A DNA stretch of 64,000 nucleotides from Ulva prolifera (taxonomy: Eukaryota; Chlorophyta; Ulvophyceae; Ulvales; Ulvaceae), in assembly GCA_023078555.1 (NCBI GenBank), contig CM041204.1, positions 1,646,923 to 1,710,922 on the forward strand, written 5' to 3'. Shown here in pieces: positions 11,245 through 23,526 of the stretch (positions are counted from its first letter, which is position 1; each line of letters starts with the position of its first letter). The position numbers were made by a program, and so were the translations under genes. The notes beneath the pieces are model-generated. The model had not been told where the DNA came from. It ran no database searches and worked only from the letters and a program-made list of their open reading frames with translations.

Positions 11245-14044
11245 CGGATCCGAGCAAGTGCTGTGAGGGCTACGTTTACAGGGTCATATTCATGCCATTG
11301 GTTTCCAGCACGGACGATTTAAAGGTTAATTTGGTGTAACTGGCGGACACTTATGGTGGTGCAGTCTACGCGACATTGATATTCAGGAGCAATGCATGTA
11401 GCTCAACAGACCAGGCCCAGGTGGACGACAGCACCCGGCAAAGCTACGGCAGGGTCAAGTAGGCACGGCAGCGCACTACACTGCAAACCATACAGACCAG
11501 TTGAAACTATTATCCGCTGAAGGTCCGCTGAAGCAGAGCCGGGGACACATCTCACAGCATGCATCGCACAGCATGCAACAGAGGCGACTAGCAGCAATGT
11601 CCGGCAGATGGGGCACGCATGACTGCTGCCCCTCAGGCTTAGTTTGAAAGGCAGGAGCCAGGCAGACACAGTCAAGAGACACCTTTCGCAGCAGCCGGCT
11701 CGCAAATATCGAGATCTGAGTTGTACACGTGTTACATCCAACGCCATCTGGCCTATAGGCATGACTGGTTGACATTTCTGGAAGGCCTGGTGCGCCCCAG
11801 TTCATGAAGGAAGGCATGCCTTTACACATGAATGTGCAGGGGGACTGACAGTTTATTTGTTATCATTGCATGGCTGCAGCTGCAATTAGTGCCTCGTCAG
11901 GCTCGGACAGTGTCCTCATTGCCACAATCTCCGCACAGCTGTGAAGTAACATCGCCATGCGATCCAGCACAGCTAGGCAGGTTCCATGTCAACACTTCCC
12001 TGTGCCGCGCTGTGGTCGTTGTGATCCTGCGAAAGCAAGTGCCCGCATGCCAGGTTGATCAATGAAATTAGCAGTGTCACAAGGTCAACATGCGTTCCCG
12101 CTCAAGCGGTGTCAGGGTGTCAAGACGTGCGAGCAGATCGTGTGAATACTTCGAAATTAAATCTGTGCTGAAGGCGTTGCCACAGATGTGCTCATGGCTT
12201 TAATTGTTGTAGGTATGTTGTTTCACTGCCTGCGCCGACACTGCGTGGTCAGGCACTGTTGCAGAGACAGAGACAGGGAGACAGGCAGTTGGTCATCTAT
12301 CAATAGCGGGTGCACATGTTGCTGGCGATGAGATATGCAGGCTCTGCAGTGAACTGCATGCGCCCTGTGGATCTGCTCAAGTTGCACACACTGTCCTACC
12401 TAATCAGGTGAGTCAGGTGGAGTCCCATTCCCACCTGCCTCATGGCAGTGTCTACAGAAACATTGCAACGTTTGCATTTATGCCACTACATCACTCTGCC
12501 TGACCACACAGCTGCTTTACACTCCGCACTAGGGTGGCCTGCAGTGAGGGCGTGACGGCAGATGAACCTGGTCCAGCATTGGCTCAAATGTGCTTCCTGA
12601 GGCCCTGCCTGAGTCCATCATGGGGCCTTCATCACGAGACGGGGATACATTGGTGCAGATTGCAGTTGCGAGGATTTCATCATGCATTTAGATCGTATAT
12701 TGAGCTGTACTGTATATTGCAGCCTGGAAAGCATGGACTCTTTATTGCTTCATGCAGCAGTATGCCATCATGTTTGGTCGGCATGAGACCGAAGGCTCCA
12801 GAGGTTTCGCTCTATGCCTTGGCCCTGTCTATGAGGCAGTTGGTATGGACTGGGGCCCGCACATGAGCCACAAAGTAAGCACAAGGGATTAGCTTGCACC
12901 GTTCGTGATGTGTGAGTGCTGTAGCTGTGGCCACACATGCTAGTGTGAGATAGACACAGGAGCGAAGTCAAGGTCGAACGCTAATACTTCAATTATGTCC
13001 ACACCAGTTCGGGGCTTTGTGGCAACATGGGCGTCAAACTGCATCCAGTGCCCCAGCTTGTCTAGATGGACTCTGCAGCGGCAATGGGTAGCCTTGCACA
13101 GCAATATTCATCCGCAGACCTGTTCGTCTCGTAGGTGGACATCATCACGCCCTGAGCGGGAAATCGCGGTGCCCAGGAGCCAAGCTCAAGAATGCAGCAG
13201 AGGCTGCACCTGTGGTTCCGGTAGCTTTTCTGACTGCCGTCTTTGCCCTGCGAGCACCCATTGACCCTTTCAGCACAGCGATGTTCTGACGATGGGCGAC
13301 CAATGTACATGCCACACGTGTTGAAAGATCATAATCACTCTTTATTGGACAGAGTATTTGAAAGAGAGCACATCTCCATTCACGCTGGAGGATCGCCTTT
13401 GCATGCCGTGTTTGGGACGTAGTGATAGTGCTATGGCGCATGTCCAACGTGGCTACACGCATCTCAAAATACCTCCAAGTTGTCTTTCAGAAAAACATGG
13501 CAATTCTTCAACGAATCCCATGACGCCATCTTTCGATTCAGATGGAACACATGACATCCCAATAATATTTTTTTTAATCATTATTATTTCGATCGACGTA
13601 GAGCTCGGCATATTGATATCACGGGCTTGCCCTTGATCAAGGCCACTCGAGTACTCGGCTAGGTCTAGCTTATTCTGGTTGTTAATAGGCATAAACCTTG
13701 TGTTTTTGTAAGTGACGTGGTAGCGTTGAAAGAGACCAGACCAGACCAAATTGGCATGAAGCGGTTTTTCCTCCAAGGCTGTCTCGACAAGCAAAATAGC
13801 CTACATGACACTTCTTTTTGACCAGGCAGCTGGAAGGAAGTGAAGCTATCCGATGGCGGAGGATACCCATGAAAGCGGTCCAGAGACTGCATTGGTGCGC
13901 GTCAGTAGCAGTGACATATGGCACACTGGCTGAAACGCCTACTGCGCACTTGCATGACTGCAACAGCTTATCGCATCAGGATTTAGCGTGCGAGATTTAA
14001 GATACTACTGCTTGGTGTAGGACTGTGCCGCGACGGATGCGAAA
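11245..14044. other. Intergenic stretch, no supported gene
   Basis: It covers the 5' flank of the BTB/LRR array and the region upstream of the dynein gene. The missing first exon of the dynein gene probably lies in its distal part. An AT-rich patch sits at 13566-13595. No domain, tRNA or repeat family is recognisable. Confidence 0.5.
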
Positions 14045-17000
14045 TTGTCCAGTGCGGAGCCACCGACTGAAGCGGGAGCAAGCCAACAGCAACTGGCTGA
14101 GGCTCTCGAGGTTGACTCCACAAACGTAGAAGCGGCTCTTGACTCGGATACGACGACCCCAAACGTGGCTGACTGCAATCAGGAGAACCAATCCAACAAT
14201 CAGCCACAGCCCGAGAGCAATGCTGCTCCTGCGACCAAAGCAGCAGAGCGTCTTAGCAAAGGCCGCCGGAAAAGAGAAGTTATGGATGTCAAGACAGCCA
14301 AGGCAATCCTTGCAGAGCCCTTTGACGAGGCTGCAGAAGCTGACAGACCAATACCAGCCTTGTTCAAGGAGAGCCCAGATGGATCAGCTGCTCCGCTTGA
14401 TGGCATTGTCTCCCTGTTCCTGACTTCTACCACGCTCGACCTTGTCAAATGCTCTCGTGTGGCTGGTCAAGGTGTCGCGCACGGAGTTGTTGCGGCAGTG
14501 TCGAAAGATGTTATCCTTGGAGACATTCAGTTCCGAGGAGCTATCTCGGATTTCTATGCATACAAAGCAGCAATTGTCGAAGGAGACCTCGACGAGTTGC
14601 TTTTACGCGTCAACGCAGATGATGTCTATGGAGACGGCAACAATTTTGAACTAGTTGTCAGCAAGGCAGCTGCAGATGTCTCTGGACATGTCGCAGCTGA
14701 ATTGGAGAGACGCAGGCTGCGTGATGAGCGTATCGCACGCCGACAGTTGGCCGAGAGGTCCTTACCAATGTCAGCACGAGACTTGAAGGTAACAGCTCTG
14801 CCAGATTCTAGAGCGTGACCTTCACAAACTGCCACAGTGTTGTGTCTCGTTGGTTTGCATTCTCACAGGTCATACAATGCTGACATCACTTCCCGCATGC
14901 CGTGCCTGCTCCAAGTTAGGCCTGGTACACACATGGTGGGCTATCTAGTGGCGATGTGATCGTCTACAGTACTGGCACGCAATCTAAGGACTGTTGTCTC
15001 CATTGCTACAGAATGCATCTGGTAGCTGGGCGCCTGTCAGCGTGCCTGTATTTGTTGTCATTGGATAACTCTACTTTTGTCTAGTAGATTAATCATTGCG
15101 GACAGTCTTCACTACCATCCCACTTATGCAAATCCCCTCCTCCCTCCCCCTTTCCACGTGGCTGCTGCATGCAGATCAAGCCATGGCAGAGCCTTGGCAG
15201 TGAGGCAGAGGTTGACCTCATGCAGCTGCCACAGCTGCGGGAGCCGATCGAGATAACACTCGAGCGGCCACGGGCGGCGTTTGCGCGGCCAAACATCAAT
15301 TTCGTTGACAAGGACGCTCAGGAGATCCATGCAATGTCAGCTAGCCACATGGAGCTGCGGCCCTTCAAGGACACGTCGTTCGACCTGCAGCGGCGCCTCA
15401 TGGACAGCGGCGTGCAGGCGGTGCCCCAGCAGTCCGACAGTGCTGTTCAGGTGCGGCCACGTTTATCTTGAATCCATTGAGCACTGGCAGGGGTGCACGA
15501 GATGTTCCTCTCAGGTGTGGGGGTGTTGAGCGGGGCTATGGGTGAGGTGGCAGATCCGATCCGCATGCTGTTGGTGCGTGCTGAGATCGCATCACTGCCT
15601 GCCGTCCGCCTGTTCATTGGTGGCTCCCATGTGGCCGCATGCTGAGAGCAAGCCCTTGATCAGAGTGGAATGTCTGATTCCTGAGTTGCGCAGAAAGCGT
15701 GGCGTCTGGTAGACAACAAGTCATCATTCATTCTGTGTAGTCTGCTCGTGTGATCTGCCATGCAGTGATCCGAGTATTGAGCTCTGCTCGGCCGCTTCAA
15801 TGCGACACGTGCCGGTTACTGACGTGAATCCACCTATGCCACACTCATTGCTCTGCTGTCTGGGCCATGCACTCGGCTGCGATCAGGCAGCACATGCAGC
15901 GATCACGCTGCCAAAGCAACCCTGCCACAGCAGCCCTTGCACAACGGCCATCACACAACAGCCCATGCTAGAGACCTGTCAAGGGCTGCTATGGTTGATA
16001 ATCATATGCCGGTACTTTACATGACAGCCCAGGCCCCTGCAGGCGACGCCGCTGCCGCTGCGGCACAACAGCTGCCAGTATGAGGCCCGCGCGATGCCGG
16101 CGGCGGAGGCGCGGGCGCTGCAGCGCGGGGGCGAGTATCGCGCCTTCCTTGCGCGCGTGCGTGGCGACATGGAGCGCTGCCTGCTGCAGAACACCGTCCT
16201 CGACATCTGCGTGGACGACTTTGCGCGCATGCAAGAGGAGGAGGCGCTCAAGGGCACACGTTCCGACCGGCCGATCAACGAGGTCATCAGCTGCATGGAT
16301 ATCCGCCACTGCCGGGACATGCGAGTGTCGCAGCTGCGCTGGCACCCGCAGCTCCAGCGCCTGAACGCGGTGCGGCCTTGTTGCGATCTCCGGTCGTCGA
16401 CGCTGACTCTGCCTGTGTGTGTCATGTGTTGTAACTTGTGCACAGCACAGCTGTGACATGTGGTTGCTACGGTGGCATTGTGGTCTGTGTGTCGAGCAAT
16501 GTTACAGGCATTGCGGTATCCGCTTTTTTGTTAAACTAAAAACCCATGAAAAATCTTTGTAGATTAAGAGAGCATTACCTCCTCTTATCAGGTGCACCGC
16601 TGCGAGGCAGGATCGTGCGACAGTGGGGTGAGGGTACACCCATCGCATGTCCAGACTCTGGCATACCCATCGGTAGCCCAGGTCCATGAGGGCTGCAGCA
16701 GTGTTGCTACAGGGAAGGGGAATCTTTTGCTTGATTATGCCGTGCAGTCTGACCGACACGGGCCGCACTCCGAGAAGTATCGTCACGCCCAACTTCCTGT
16801 ACCATCTCTTGTGACATCCGCACAGGTTCGTGATCACGGGCGCATCAACGCTTCACACACACTCACCCGACTCTGCGGTATAGGGCGTCGTGGCGCTGTC
16901 GCTCACAAGCCGCGCGACCTTTGCTGAGCGGGTGGCGGACTTTGGCCGCCCCTCGCCGCACGTCGTGCTGGTGTGGCACTTCCGGGACCTCATCCACCCG

Positions 17001-20000
17001 TACATGGTGCTCGCCTCGCCGCACGAGGTCACGGCGTTCGACTTCAACCCCCAGCACATGGAGGTCGTCGTTGGCGGCTGCGCCAACGGGCAGGTCATCA
17101 TGTGGGAGCTCACGGAGGACGTCCTCGCCCGCGCCGCCCAGGTGCTTTGCTGCACGCCTCTCGTGCCGCCCCCGAAGGTTGAAGCGATGCATGCGTGCTA
17201 GCGTGACCTCTCCGCCCATCAGGTTCCGTGACCTATTGTGGTCGAGTCATGGTGACCCATTAAAATTCAGTCAATTCCATTCGGAGCGGCGGCATGCTTG
17301 CACTGTGTATCCATTATTCTACACATGGGACTGTTTCTGTTATGCACACCAGCAGTCAATAGCGGCCAGGTCCACAGACCGCTGCACCGACACGGTCGTT
17401 TGCCCTGGCGCAGGGCTCATCGGATGAGCACACCGACCTCGTGGTGGAGCACAAGTGCCTCTCGACGCTCGAGGCGAGCCACAAGAGCGCCGTCGCGCAG
17501 CTGCAGTGGCTCCCGGGCTGGGAGGTCACCGGCCGCGGCGCACTGCTCACCGGCGAGGAGGCCCGGGGCGCATGCCACTTCTTCGCGACCTGCGCCGCCG
17601 ACGGCCGCGTCTTCTTCTGGGACTGGCGCCAGGACCTGCAGCGCAGCAAGCGCCGCAAGGCCGACGGTGCGTGCGGCGCTGTTGGGTGTATGTAGTTACA
17701 TGCTGTCGCACGCTTCAAACGCGGTCTTGGATTAAGCCTGTGTTGTCTTGCTTCCCTCGCCATGGAGCGTACACATACTTTCTGCTGGAAATCGTCATGC
17801 ATGGGCACCATGCATGTGATCACATCATTGGTCGGATGCCCAGGTATGGCACTCATGCGCTGTTGTCTGCGGCGGTGCATGTATGCGCCACACATCTCAC
17901 AGCTCTGTGCATGTACGAACACACTGGACAGGCCAGTGTGGAGGTGTGTGTCATCATATCGACACATGTGCGCCACTGCAGATCCGATGGAGCGGGAATG
18001 GAAGCCGACGCACGCCGTGCCGCTGCTTTCAGTGCAGGGCTCGGACCTCGCGTGCACCGTCATGGAGTTTGACGCGCTCGTCGTCGGCGACCTCTTCGTT
18101 GGCTCCTTCGACGGGGAGCTCGCGTCAGCTACATTTGTGCGACCGGACGATATCGACAACCCTGACTACATGCACTCGGTGTCGCGGCCGCATGCCGGGC
18201 CCGTCGCGGCGCTTGCACGCTCACCATACTTCCCGGATATCCTCCTGTCTGCTGGTGCGCGGGCTGCCTGTGCTGGTGGGTGTTGTGTGTTTCAGTGGCT
18301 GGGGTGTAGTCCTGTGAGAGAATCACCACGTGCTTCAGGCTGACTGGGCCGCGCACTTGTAGGACAAGGCAGACTGGTTCGCAGGTACACTGGCGGACAC
18401 GGTGCCAGATGCCAATCGTCTAGCTATTGTTGCCGGTCGTTGTGACCTGCACCTTGGAACCACGCTGCGCACACCAGGTTCACGCGCCAGTGCGCCGCCG
18501 CGCACACATCCGTGCATGCGTTGATGAAATCAGTTGCATTGATATCTCATGCGGCTTCAGCGCACGTGCATGGACCTCATGCATGTGTTGCTCCACAGGA
18601 GATTGGAGCTTCCACCTGTGGCGGGTGGGCACGACGGCGCCGATCTTCACGGCGCGCTCGGCCCCCGACAAGTACACGGCCGCAGCATGGAGCCCGACGC
18701 GTGAGGGCGTGCTCTTCCTCGGCCTCGCCGACGGCAGCCTGCAGTGCTGGGACCTCCTGGACCGCTCGCACGAGCCCTCCCTCTCGGCCTCGGTGCGCCC
18801 CCGGCCGTGCTCCGCTGCACGGATGCCCATGCTCATGCCGAGCTCTGCGATCGGCGTAACGACTCCATGGTAGCCAAAGATCAGCCAGTATGGGGCTGTG
18901 TTCTGCTCCTACCAAACACAGTTTGTGAGGCATGCCAGCATGATTGCGACGAGAAATGTAGACAGAAATGGATAATTTTGGTTTTGTACTAGTATCTCAA
19001 GCGGACCGCCGGGCTGTGCCACAGGTGAGCACGACGGCGGTGCGGGCGCTGTCGTTCAACGTCGCCGCCGCAACCGCCAAGAGTCAGCTGCTTGCGATCG
19101 GTGACGACGAGGGCATGCTGCGCGTCGCCGAGGTGCCCAGCACGCTGCGCCGGCCGATGCCCGGGGAGCACTCCCGCATGTCCCGCTTCCTCGAGGTGCA
19201 GACGCAGAAGGTTGCGGACACAGAGTCCCGCCAGGTGCGGGCTCTCCCCTGCCATCTGATCGACGCTGCTGCAAGTGTTCAAGATGGATGTGATGGACTC
19301 AATCTGTGTGCCAGAGGGCATGTCATAGTACGAGGTTGTGGAGTGAGCGTGCATGTTGCGGTTTGTGCTACCCAATAGAGCGGTCTGTGCAATGGCCGAC
19401 ACCTGCACTTGCATCAACATCTACGTCACAGGCATGTGCTTGTTGTGCTTGGGAAACAGGCGTGCATGCTGGCAGATGAGTTCATCGCTGGCATGGTGCA
19501 AACATCGGCGGCGGGCTGTTGGATCACTCCTGGATCACCGATGATATCGTCTGTCTTTTTGAACAAATTGGACTCGACTACACTGTGAGCGGACGGCACC
19601 TCCTTTTCACGTCCGTCTTCAGAACAATGCCCATGTGGATTTGGACTTTGGCTTGCACGATGACAGAAGCCGGGAAGCATGCTATATGATCTGCGTAGTG
19701 ATCGCTGGCGTAGCTCTGGTAGTTGGCCAAACGGTGCATGCTCACAGGTGCATAGGCCTGTCAACACGCAACCTCTTTGTTTCGGCGATGCAGACGTTGC
19801 GAGACTCGCGGACGAAGCTGCTTGAGGCGGAGCGCGCCGCGGTGGAGGAAGCTTCGGCGAAGGCGCGCGAGGCGGCAGAGAGTGGCCGTGCGCCACTTGG
19901 CGACGAAGCCTCCAAAGAGGCCGAGGCCGCCGCCGCCGTCGAGCGGGAGTACCGGGCGCTGGAATCCAAGCTGATGGACGAGCTGGGATTGGCACTGGGC

Positions 20001-20018
20001 GGCGAGGAAGGGGGGTGA
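14045..20018 (+). CDS. DNAI3: Axonemal dynein intermediate chain 3 (WDR63/IC140 type)
   Basis: Exons: 14045-14788, 15175-15450, 16028-16369, 16884-17141, 17414-17666, 17982-18254, 18599-18792, 19025-19234, 19794-20018. Every join keeps phase, giving about 924 residues (human WDR63 has about 890). The product is the WD-repeat intermediate chain of the two-headed inner-arm dynein f/I1 in the flagellar axoneme. Landmarks in order are GAISDFYAYK and ELLLRVNADD in the N-terminal domain, IKPWQSLGSE, GVQAVPQ, ICVDDFARM, then WD repeats: VVLVWHFRDLIHPYM, VVVGGCANGQVIMWEL, TCAADGRVFFWDW, VVGDLFVGSFDGE, ARSPYFPDILLSAG, WSFHLWRVG, LGLADGSLQCWDLLDRSHEP, and finally GMLRVAEVPSTLRRP. The last exon encodes a charged, Ala-rich coiled coil. 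The frame has no in-frame ATG before 14283 and an upstream stop at 14018, so either a short 5' exon is missing (TCCAG acceptor near 14051) or translation starts at 14283. The first exon has clearly lower GC than the rest. Confidence 0.93.
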
Positions 20019-20499
20019 TGATGGTACACTCGAGCTATTGGCCTGGCTGGATGGCCTGGGTGCATACATACTTGTACTGTCCATACCTTGGCACGCGGAC
20101 AGGCTGGAGGATCATGGTTTACGCTTCAGCTGATGGGCCTTTGCGAAATTAGATGGATGGCCGGGACTGCGCATGTGACTCCGCAGCCACAAGACGGCAC
20201 AGGACCATAAAAATGAGTGCTTGGATCAGGGAGCGTAGGTGCAGTGGACAGACGGCGGCAGAATCCCTGCAGCGGGCATGTGGAAGGCCAGACATACGTG
20301 GTGGTGTTGTGGCGACTATGTGGGCAGCCGATTTGCAGTCTGTGGCTGCGGGTATCATGTGACTGTTGGCTTTGGTCAGTGTGCGTTCTGTGGATGTGCT
20401 CCATGTGCATGAGATTAGCTTGGAAGATTGTTTCTGACTGTCACTGGCACAAGCAGCACCAGATGCTTGGCGGACATTCTGCACACGGGATCAGCGAGG

Positions 20500-20940
20500 C
20501 GGCTGTGGCAGTGGCAGTGCAGATGGCACAGAGCTTCAAGCTTGACATCAGACAAGCTGCATGCCGTCAGTGCTGTGGCTGTGCTAAATGTGCAGATCAC
20601 AATAGATCTGTACGAGAGAGGGTGATGTCTGCCTCGTGCTCCATATGAATGCTGAATCAATGGGTAATAAGGTGATTGTATACGTAACTTGGCAGTGGTT
20701 GGACACTATGTCAAACAACTTTGAAGCAGCACAGTCAAGCTGAGTAGACTTCCATGGGGGCCAAAACAGATGCTCTCACGCGCTCTTGTTGTGATTCGGA
20801 TGACTCGTCCACTCCACAGGTTGCGGCATGCGCATGCGGTTTAGTAGATCGCTGTGCCGACCTCGATCTGCATACATGACACCAGCCGTGTGCAGGCTGT
20901 AGCAAGCCAAGCCGCCAATACCCAGATGTGCGGCCCACAT
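20500..20940. repeat. Duplicated non-coding segment, copy 1
   Basis: The block order matches 22080-22640: a GTGCAGATCACAAT-like block, then a CTCGTGCTC-type block, TTGGACACYATGTCAA, CCATGGGGGCC, CTCWCRCGC and finally CATGA-CACCAGCC-GTGCAG. Identity is patchy, so the duplication is old. Confidence 0.6.
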
Positions 20941-21166
20941 ATTCGAGCTCAACAAAGCATTGACCTTGACACGCTGGCTGACCAGCAGGAAGAAACTTGA
21001 AGTGGATACGGAGCTCTTCAGGCGGATCGGCGCGCGGGAGCCTTCCTCGCCGGTCGTCCGGGTGGCCACTTCACCACGGAAGACGACTTTGTGTCTCGGT
21101 GTCGGACATTTTCCCTGTGGCGATGTGGTACCGCGTGTGGTGCTGCGTCCCCAATCAAAAATTATG

Positions 21167-21182
21167 CCCCCCCCCCCCCCCC
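21167..21182 (+). repeat. Poly-C tract (16 C) with shared flanks
   Basis: A run of 16 C is preceded by CAAAAATTATG and followed by GCCCGCTCTTTATG. The tract at 41693-41718 has similar flanks (GAAAATTCAAG and GCCCGGTCAATTTATG). Confidence 0.7.
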
Positions 21183-21234
21183 GCCCGCTCTTTATGTGAA
21201 GTGCAGGTCTTGCCGCTGAACCGAACCGGGACAT

Positions 21235-21870
21235 GGCCACGGTCTGCAAGCAAGTTGCAAAGAAGGCTCAGATGCGCCATGTTCACCTAGGCCTGGCTCA
21301 TGCCTTGCTTGGCCGCCTTGCATGCCGGACCGCCGTCTGCCATGGAGCCGCGCTACTGTGCCCTCGCAAGGCGTGCGGGAGTGGGGAGGAAAGCCTGTTG
21401 GGAAATCGTCGTAGTCATGCCTCGCGTTGCGACGGCTGCCGTGGACGTCGTGGTTACGCATCTGCATACCTGCGCCGGCGGCCTCTTCCGGCGGATGTGA
21501 CGGCGGTGCGGGCGGGGTCCAGCGAGCGAGCTCGCTTCCGGGAGGAAGTGCCTGATCACGCCGCGTTCCGGGTTTTGCCGTTTGCTGTGGAGTCGTGTGG
21601 CTACTCGGGCAAGGCATATCTGCGATCCATTAGCGCCAGTTGACAGATGTGGCCGCTGCTTACGGGCGGCGTACACCAAAGGCGCGTTCGTGCGGTGCAG
21701 CTGTTCTCGGGTGCGCGCTGCGCGCTGCGGTTGTTCTTGTGTCGCTAACAAATGCTGCGGGGGAACGCTGAGATGCATGCGTACCATGAGCATGGCACTG
21801 TCATAACGCGTGAGCGGGCATTGCGGTCGGATGCGGGCCTGGAGGACCCAGTGCTGCCAGCCTCAAGCGG
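21235..21870 (+). mobile_element. LINE 3' fragment: degraded restriction-like endonuclease domain
   Basis: Translation in shifting frames matches the antisense fragment at 24897-25490. The shared blocks are VCK-VAK-QMRH, VVVMPR--TAAVDVVVTH, then REEVPDHAAFRVLPFAVESCG, KGAFVR and the tail DAGLEDPVLPA. These features (GDVVVV, DVVVTH, a K/R-rich helix and FVPF) fit the C-terminal restriction-like endonuclease of early-branching non-LTR retrotransposons (R2/NeSL/CRE group). Several frame changes are needed to follow the homology, so it is a fossil. The 5' part with the reverse transcriptase is absent, which is the usual 5' truncation of LINEs. Confidence 0.7.
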
Positions 21871-21889
21871 GCGTGCGTGCGTTGCATGC

Positions 21890-22010
21890 CGTGTGGCTGT
21901 GTGTCACAAGGACAGAGCCGGAGGGGCCGGTAGCACCGCCAAGACAACGAGGAAGCACACGAACGACGCAAAGCCCACGCGCCAGGCGAGCATGCAGTGT
22001 GGCTGTGTGT
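21890..22010 (+). repeat. Dispersed ~120-bp repeat, copy A
   Basis: It contains CACAAGGACAGAGC followed by GGTAGCACCGC, and resembles 32425-32560 and 42620-42730. It lies directly after the LINE fragment, so it may derive from that family's 3' untranslated region, but the other antisense LINE fragment lacks it. Confidence 0.5.
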
Positions 22011-22079
22011 GACTATCAGTTCGGAAGAGAGTCTTACGTGGTGATAGTCCGTGCACGTGCCTGTATAACCTTTTAAGAA

Positions 22080-22640
22080 ACGCGTTGGAATGCAACTCCG
22101 GTGCTGAGGGTGCGGCCAACGTGCACATCACAATGCAGTTTCTTTTGTACATGTGCTACTAGTAGAGAGCATGGGTCCCGCCTCGCGCTCTCTGTTGTTG
22201 CTGCATCTATGGGACATACGGTGACTGTGAAGTGGCAGAACTTCTCCTTGACATGGTGTCCAACTACTAGTAGTTGAACTACTAGTAGTTGGACACCATG
22301 TCAAGGAACTTTGGAGCATGCGCCTGGTGTGCTGGGCTGTGCAGCCGCACAGTCCATGGACTGGGACTCCACATGGCCAGCGGAGTGGACGGTCATGGCC
22401 ATGGGGGCCGCAACACAGGCTCTCATGCGCATGCACTGACTGTGGATGTCTCAGTCGAATCTTCCAAATGGGCGAGTTTGAAATTTACGAATGTTAGTTG
22501 TCATACCGCCCTCTATGTGGTACATGGACAAAGGCAGCAAGGCGGGCAGCGAGGCGGGCAGCAAGGCGACCGCCGTCTATGTGTGCATGACATCATATGC
22601 ATGAGACCAGCCCGGTGCAGACAGCAGCAAGGACGGCTGT
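22080..22640. repeat. Duplicated non-coding segment, copy 2
   Basis: Partner of 20500-20940. The perfect inverted repeat at 22246-22306 lies inside it, and the right arm continues the homology while the left arm is the extra inverted part. Confidence 0.6.
22246..22306. repeat. Perfect 30-bp inverted repeat with 1-nt spacer
   Basis: The left arm (22246-22275) begins CCTTGACATGGTGTCC and ends ACTACTAGTAGTT. The spacer is a single G at 22276. The right arm (22277-22306) is the exact reverse complement. The arms can form a 30-bp cruciform or hairpin. The right arm continues into the segment duplicated at 20695-20730, so the left arm probably arose by a local inverted duplication. Confidence 0.95.
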
Positions 22641-22998
22641 CAACATTTTTTCAATGGCGGTGGCTGTGGTGAGCGGCAACATGTGCGTCTCTGGGGATGG
22701 CACATGGTGAACTCAGGCGCGGGTGCTGCAGCATGCCCAAGGCGCAGAGCGCGCCCAAGCCAATTGGTGTAGAAGTTGGCCTGCAGAGATCTCGTTCGAA
22801 CGGCATTGCTTTGCAGCGCACCCATGTCACGTTCCATGGGTGACATGTGTTCATGTGCAGCTGAGGCTCTTGGCCGCAAGGCTACAGCACCATGGCACAC
22901 GCCTGGCCACTCTTTGCAATTGCGGCAGCTGCAGTGGCTTAAATTTGCAAAATGTGACAGCGGCCTGATGTCATCAGCCGGGATGCCTACTTCCGCTA

Positions 22999-23031
22999 AC
23001 TCGGAGTTGTCAATGTCCAATAGGATACGGC
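22999..23031 (+). repeat. Short dispersed repeat (~33 nt), copy 1
   Basis: A TCGGAGTTGTCAATGTCCAA block followed by GGATACGGCT recurs at 52613-52645 upstream of the LINE, with one or two changes. Confidence 0.6.
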
Positions 23032-23526
23032 TCAGTAAATTCAGATTGACTTTATTTTACTTTACTTCTGACGAGATTGGGGGGGAGGGTGGTATGCTTG
23101 GAGGGGAGGGCCTGGGGATGAAACCCTTGCAAAGCATGCGAACATCAATTGATTAATCAACGTGATTCAAGCGTTCAGAGAACTAGGGAGGCCACTGTAG
23201 CCCGTGTGAAGAGCCTCTGATCGGTAAGGTAGATATGTGGCTTCGAGGGATTGCGCTGCCAAGGTTCCCCCCTGACGAGGAGTGCCATGGTGTTTAAACT
23301 TGTAAATTTGCAGCTTTCAACAGGTGATAAAACGCCATCGCATGGCGCAGTGTGCTGCTTATGCAGAACAGTGGCAGACATAAAAACCAGCAATACTAAA
23401 GCTTTCAATCAGGACGTCTGGACAGGAGATTGGCCGCATGCCAACCTGCCCGCACTTAAATTTGTGAAAGCTTGCTAGCTGCTTGCCTTGCCATAGCGCG
23501 CTGTTCCCCATAGGCCTACTTTGAAA

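Larger units (their letters stand above)
1..11900. repeat. Tandem segmental array of three ~3.9-kb BTB/LRR gene units
   Basis: Three consecutive units repeat the same order on the plus strand: 3' flank, minus-strand two-exon gene, 5' flank. The exon-1 donors lie at 3185, 7091 and 10969, so the period is about 3.9 kb. Exon 1 is exactly 276 nt in all three units when counted from the conserved ATG. Flanks also match: the segments near 230-350, 4110-4250 and 8060-8220 share the same order of short blocks, as do the segments near 600-720, 4490-4620 and 8450-8570. The outer limits of the array are approximate, because homology fades gradually. Units differ by many substitutions and small indels, so the duplications are not very recent. 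Confidence 0.85.
20019..23526. other. Repeat-rich intergenic stretch
   Basis: It holds a duplicated segment (about 20500-20940 and 22080-22640), a poly-C tract, a LINE 3' fragment, a dispersed repeat and a perfect inverted repeat, each listed separately. I find no protein-coding gene. Confidence 0.6.

Noticed and set aside
22640-23020. Minus-strand 126-codon frame with several cysteines
   Set aside because: It lies in a repeat-rich spacer with no splice context, and one end falls in a dispersed 33-nt repeat. At most a remnant of an unknown element.
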